Source: Candidatus Aenigmatarchaeota archaeon (GTDB lineage: Archaea; Aenigmatarchaeota; Aenigmatarchaeia; QMZP01; QMZT01). Taken from it: a DNA stretch of 64,000 nucleotides. The position numbers and the translations under genes were made by a program. The notes under the pieces are model-generated. The model saw nothing but the letters and a program-made list of their open reading frames with translations. It was not told where the DNA came from and did no database searches. The DNA lies in the NCBI GenBank assembly GCA_026397315.1, contig JAPLVC010000004.1:64001-128000 (forward strand), written 5' to 3'. Positions 61,402 through 64,000 of this stretch are shown here, one piece after another; the stretch's first letter is position 1; each line of letters opens with the position of its first letter.

Positions 61402-62505
61402 TCATCTTTCCCTTTCGCCCTTGATGAATTCCTCGACCATCTGTTTCGCGACGGAATCCGGGTATTGCTGCGGCGGATGCTTCATGAAATACGATGATGG
61501 TGATATCAGCGCGCCGCCCACTCCGTGGTCTTTCGCCAGCTTTATGCACCTTATCGCATCGATGACGATTCCGGCCGAATTGGGCGAATCCTCGACTGAA
61601 AGGCGAAGCTCCAGTTCGATGGGAACATCGCCGAACTTCCTGCCTTCCATGCGGATGAAGCAGACCTTGTTGTCGTTTTGCCAGGGCACGTAGTCGCTCG
61701 GGCCGATGTGTATGTTCTCGTCCTTCATCCTAACGGGCAGCTGTGACTGGACGGCTTCCGTCTTCGAAATCTTCTTCGACTTGAGCCTTGAGCGCTCGAG
61801 CATGTTGAGAAAATCCGTATTGCCTCCGGTGTTGAGCTGGTACGTGCGCTCAAGTTTTACGCCGCGGTCTGAGAAAAGTTTTGCCAGTACCCTATGAGTG
61901 ATGGTGGCGCCGACCTGCGATTTTATGTCGTCGCCTATTATCGGCAGGCGGGCGTTTTCGAACTTCCTGGCCCATTCGTTGTTGGAAGCGATGAATACGG
62001 GCATGCAGTTGACTAAGCCGCAGCCGGCTTTGATAGCCGCTTCCGCGTAGTATTTCGTCGCCTCTTCAGAACCGACGGGCATGTAATTGACCAGAACGTC
62101 CGCTTTCGTTTCTTTCAGGACCTTGGCCACGTCGACGGGCGGTTCGTCGGAGACCAAGAAAGTCCTGTCCTCCGGGTAGTCTTTCATGTGATTCGCCACG
62201 CCGTCGAGCGTCGGGCCGCGCATGACTGTCACGCCGATTTTGGGGACGTCCTTGCAGAAAGTCTTGGTGCAGTTGGGCTTCGCGAATATCGCTTCTCCAA
62301 GGTCCTTCCCGACCTTGCGCTTGTCGATGTCGAACGCCGCGACTGGCCTTATGCTGGATATGTTGTAGCCGCCGAGAATGTTGTGCATGAGCCCCGGCAC
62401 GAGCTCGTCGTTGGTGCTGACGTTCTTGTAATAGAACAGTCCCTGAACCAGCGACGACGCGCAGTTGCCCACGCCCGCGATTGCAAGCCTTAATTCCTTC
62501 ACCAT
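61402..62505 (-). CDS. ino1: myo-inositol-1-phosphate synthase
   Basis: Ino1 converts glucose-6-phosphate to inositol-1-phosphate with NAD. The 367-residue protein has the NAD loop [16 protein letters not shown] at residues 9-24, [51 protein letters not shown] and [12 protein letters not shown], all conserved in archaeal and actinobacterial Ino1. It is the first gene of a two-gene operon with the CDP-alcohol transferase. GGTGGTGGTTTT lies just before the start. A PadR-like regulator gene is divergent from it. Confidence 0.95.
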   Translation of the reverse strand: MVKELRLAIAGVGNCASSLVQGLFYYKNVSTNDELVPGLMHNILGGYNISSIRPVAAFDIDKRKVGKDLGEAIFAKPNCTKTFCKDVPKIGVTVMRGPTLDGVANHMKDYPEDRTFLVSDEPPVDVAKVLKETKADVLVNYMPVGSEEATKYYAEAAIKAGCGLVNCMPVFIASNNEWARKFENARLPIIGDDIKSQVGATITHRVLAKLFSDRGVKLERTYQLNTGGNTDFLNMLERSRLKSKKISKTEAVQSQLPVRMKDENIHIGPSDYVPWQNDNKVCFIRMEGRKFGDVPIELELRLSVEDSPNSAGIVIDAIRCIKLAKDHGVGGALISPSSYFMKHPPQQYPDSVAKQMVEEFIKGERER

Positions 62506-62545
62506 AAAACCACCACCTGCATGTTATTTTCAAAGAACATCATTA

Positions 62546-62601
62546 TTTTACAGTTATAAAATAATTGCAACCGCATATATAAATGTTTTATACCAGTAAA
62601 A
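62546..62601. promoter_or_regulatory. inverted repeat covering both divergent promoters of ino1 and the PadR-like gene
   Basis: TTTTACAGTTATAAAA (62546-62561) and TTTTATACCAGTAAAA (62586-62601) are inverted copies that match at 14 of 16 positions, 24 bases apart. Each arm contains a TATA-like box: TTTTATAAC facing ino1, and TTTTATACC about 20-28 bases before the regulator's ATG. A dimeric regulator on these arms would block TBP at both promoters. Confidence 0.6.
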
Positions 62602-62613
62602 CAACGTGTTAAC

Positions 62614-62913
62614 ATGCCGTTCGTCAAGCTGGAAAGGAACAACACTTACGACTGCCTGTGGCCATACATACTGAGAATCCTTAGGGAAAAGCCCATGCAC
62701 GCTTACGTTCTGCGCGCAGAAGTGGAAGCCAAATTCGGCTTCAGGCCGGGCAACGTGACCGCTTACCGCGTGCTCTACTCGCTTAAAAAAAGAGGATACG
62801 TGGAAAAGACGAAAGACGGCATGAAGCAGGTCTACAACATAACGCCGAAGGGCAAGAAGCTGCTGAAAGATGCCGCGAGATTCTACCGCGACCGGGCCAG
62901 GATGCTGCGATAA
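62614..62913 (+). CDS. PadR-like winged-helix regulator
   Basis: A 99-residue protein with the PadR core: YILRILREKPMHAYVLRAEVE, GNVTAYRVLYSLKKRGYVEK as recognition helix and wing, and YNITPKGKKLLKDA. PadR proteins are usually repressors that respond to phenolics or other ligands; no extra ligand domain is present. It is divergent from ino1, with a shared inverted repeat between, so it likely represses itself and the inositol-lipid operon. Its ATG is about 25 bases after the TATA box, which suggests leaderless translation. Confidence 0.8.
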   Translation: MPFVKLERNNTYDCLWPYILRILREKPMHAYVLRAEVEAKFGFRPGNVTAYRVLYSLKKRGYVEKTKDGMKQVYNITPKGKKLLKDAARFYRDRARMLR

Positions 62914-62940
62914 TATTTAAATTACTCACAACAACTAAAA

Positions 62941-62960
62941 TGTTATAGGGTGTTATAGGG
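62941..62960 (+). repeat. tandem 10-bp repeat at the pdxS ribosome site
   Basis: TGTTATAGGG occurs twice in tandem, eight bases before the pdxS ATG. It duplicates the AGGGTGT region that may pair with 16S rRNA and may alter initiation. Confidence 0.6.
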
Positions 62961-62967
62961 TGTCTTC

Positions 62968-63849
62968 ATGGAAAAGGGAACTTTGCGTTTGAAAGTGGGT
63001 TTGGCTGAAATGCTCAAGGGCGGCGTCATCATGGACGTCGTGAGCGTCGAACAGGCGAGAATCGCCGAGAAGGCGGGCGCAGTCGCCGTCATGGTTCTGG
63101 AGCGCGTGCCCGCGGACATACGCAAGGCAGGCGGCGTTGCGCGCATGGCAGACCCTAAGCTCATAAAGGACGTAACGAAAGCAGTGTCGATACCCGTCAT
63201 GGCGAAGTGCCGCATAGGCCATTTCGCGGAGGCGCAAGTTCTGGAGACGCTGGGAGTCGACTACATTGACGAAAGCGAAGTGCTCACCCCAGCCGATGCT
63301 GAAGCTCATATCGACAAGTTCAAGTTCAAGACGCCGTTCGTCTGCGGCGCGCGCAACCTCGGCGAGGCGCTGCGCAGGATAGCAGAAGGAGCCGCTCTTA
63401 TCCGCACGAAAGGCGAACCGGGAACAGGCAATATCATCGAAGCGGTTCGCCACATGAAACTCATAAATGCCGAGATAAAGAGACTTGCCAGTCTGAACCA
63501 TGCCCACCTGCGTGACGAGGCGGCCGCAATGCGCGTGCCTTTCGACCTTGTCAGGATGGTCGCGGAAAAGAAGAAGCTGGTCGTGCCCAATTTCGCCGCC
63601 GGCGGAATCGCTACGCCATCCGATGCGTCGTTAATGATGCAGCTTGGGGCGGAATCGGTGTTTGTCGGCTCCGGCATATTCAAGTCTTCCGACCCCATGA
63701 GGCGGGCGAAGGCGATAGTGGATGCAGTGACTTATTTCGACAAGCCCCACGTCGTAGCGAAGGTTTCGATGGGCCTTGGCGAAGCGATGGAAGGCATCGA
63801 GATGTCCACGATGAAGAAAAGCGACTTCATGCAGGACAGAAGCCAGTAG
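62968..63849 (+). CDS. pdxS: pyridoxal 5'-phosphate synthase lyase subunit PdxS
   Basis: PdxS condenses ribose-5-phosphate and glyceraldehyde-3-phosphate with ammonia from PdxT to make PLP. The 293-residue TIM barrel has [20 protein letters not shown] (with the first active Asp), [25 protein letters not shown] (catalytic Lys), [12 protein letters not shown] and [10 protein letters not shown] (phosphate loop). All catalytic residues are intact. The pdxT gene begins 17 bases after it. Confidence 0.97.
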   Translation: MEKGTLRLKVGLAEMLKGGVIMDVVSVEQARIAEKAGAVAVMVLERVPADIRKAGGVARMADPKLIKDVTKAVSIPVMAKCRIGHFAEAQVLETLGVDYIDESEVLTPADAEAHIDKFKFKTPFVCGARNLGEALRRIAEGAALIRTKGEPGTGNIIEAVRHMKLINAEIKRLASLNHAHLRDEAAAMRVPFDLVRMVAEKKKLVVPNFAAGGIATPSDASLMMQLGAESVFVGSGIFKSSDPMRRAKAIVDAVTYFDKPHVVAKVSMGLGEAMEGIEMSTMKKSDFMQDRSQ

Positions 63850-63866
63850 TCGCTAGAGGACGATTT

Positions 63867-64000
63867 ATGATTATAGGAATACTTGGACTCCAGGGTGATT
63901 TCGATGCCCATAAGAAGATGGTGGAGCATCTCGGAGCCAAAACTCTTCTCGTCAAAACCAGCGAGGATCTCGACGCGGCGGACGGGCTTATCATTCCCGG
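63867..64000 (+). CDS. pdxT: pyridoxal 5'-phosphate synthase glutaminase subunit PdxT (partial, cut by window end)
   Basis: The first 44 codons are present. They begin IIGILGLQGDFDAHKKM and continue to VKTSEDLDAADGLIIPG, the typical PdxT N-terminus before the GGEST loop. The catalytic Cys lies beyond the window. PdxT releases ammonia from glutamine for PdxS. Confidence 0.93.
   Translation, partial: MIIGILGLQGDFDAHKKMVEHLGAKTLLVKTSEDLDAADGLIIP

Overview
This window is a chromosomal piece of an archaeon. It carries an archaeal TATA-binding protein, an archaeal leucyl-tRNA synthetase, FtsZ, an RPA-like OB-fold/winged-helix protein, archaeal NadM and CoaD, a class III signal peptide (archaellin/pilin type), a tRNA-Arg intron at the canonical 37/38 position, TATA-box promoters, and lipid genes for inositol headgroups (ino1 plus a CDP-alcohol transferase) and for tetraether cross-linking (tes). 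The many small orphan genes, PRC-barrel fusions and very large Cys-rich surface proteins suggest a DPANN-type lineage (for example Diapherotrites, Micrarchaeota or Aenigmarchaeota), but this is inference; no rRNA is present to place it.

Layout: 0-4 kb: DUF167, a ThiF-like E1 enzyme overlapping thiI, an AT-rich patch with tiny membrane ORFs and an IS200/IS605-like hairpin, nadM and convergent coaD. 4-9 kb: an NRAMP-related transporter in an operon with a soluble PRC/MgtE-N/CBS protein, MarC and ftsZ. 9-19 kb: orphan proteins, CorA, an eight-repeat PQQ-type beta-propeller with a KSEY tail, an MFS carrier, type II pantothenate kinase, a cysteine miniprotein and an OPT transporter. 19-26 kb: a four-gene operon with a double-length ThyX-like protein and glyA, then trxB, gdhA and thioredoxin.

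26-40 kb: a cell-surface cluster: a 2456-residue and a 1137-residue secreted, C-terminally anchored protein with 21 and 14 MopE-type metal-binding repeats, a pilin-like protein between them, and two secreted Cys-rich paralogues. 40-45 kb: a GbsR/MarR regulator divergent from tes. The 3' end of tes has been overwritten by a 1.17 kb AT-rich unit that carries a LAGLIDADG endonuclease gene on the opposite strand and supplies tes with a new C-terminus; the displaced original C-terminal codons remain on the far side. Sua5/YrdC, an AlkD-like glycosylase and TBP follow.

45-51 kb: intron-containing tRNA-Arg(UCU), leuS, a TRAM protein and orphans. 51-57 kb: a second surface-protein group (Ig/PKD-like and NEW3-like proteins with C-terminal membrane anchors) interleaved with small orphan proteins. 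57-64 kb: PHP phosphoesterase, cis-prenyltransferase, DUF116, RPA-like protein, the ino1/archaetidylinositol-phosphate operon facing a PadR-like regulator across an inverted repeat that embeds both TATA boxes, and pdxS with a truncated pdxT at the window edge.

Functional links: glyA with ThyX-like protein (folate and dTMP), pdxST (PLP for GlyA), ino1 + CDP-alcohol transferase + tes + cis-prenyltransferase (membrane lipids and glycan carrier), thioredoxin pair next to very Cys-rich exported proteins, and several divalent-cation transporters (NRAMP-like, CorA) with a probable Mg sensor.
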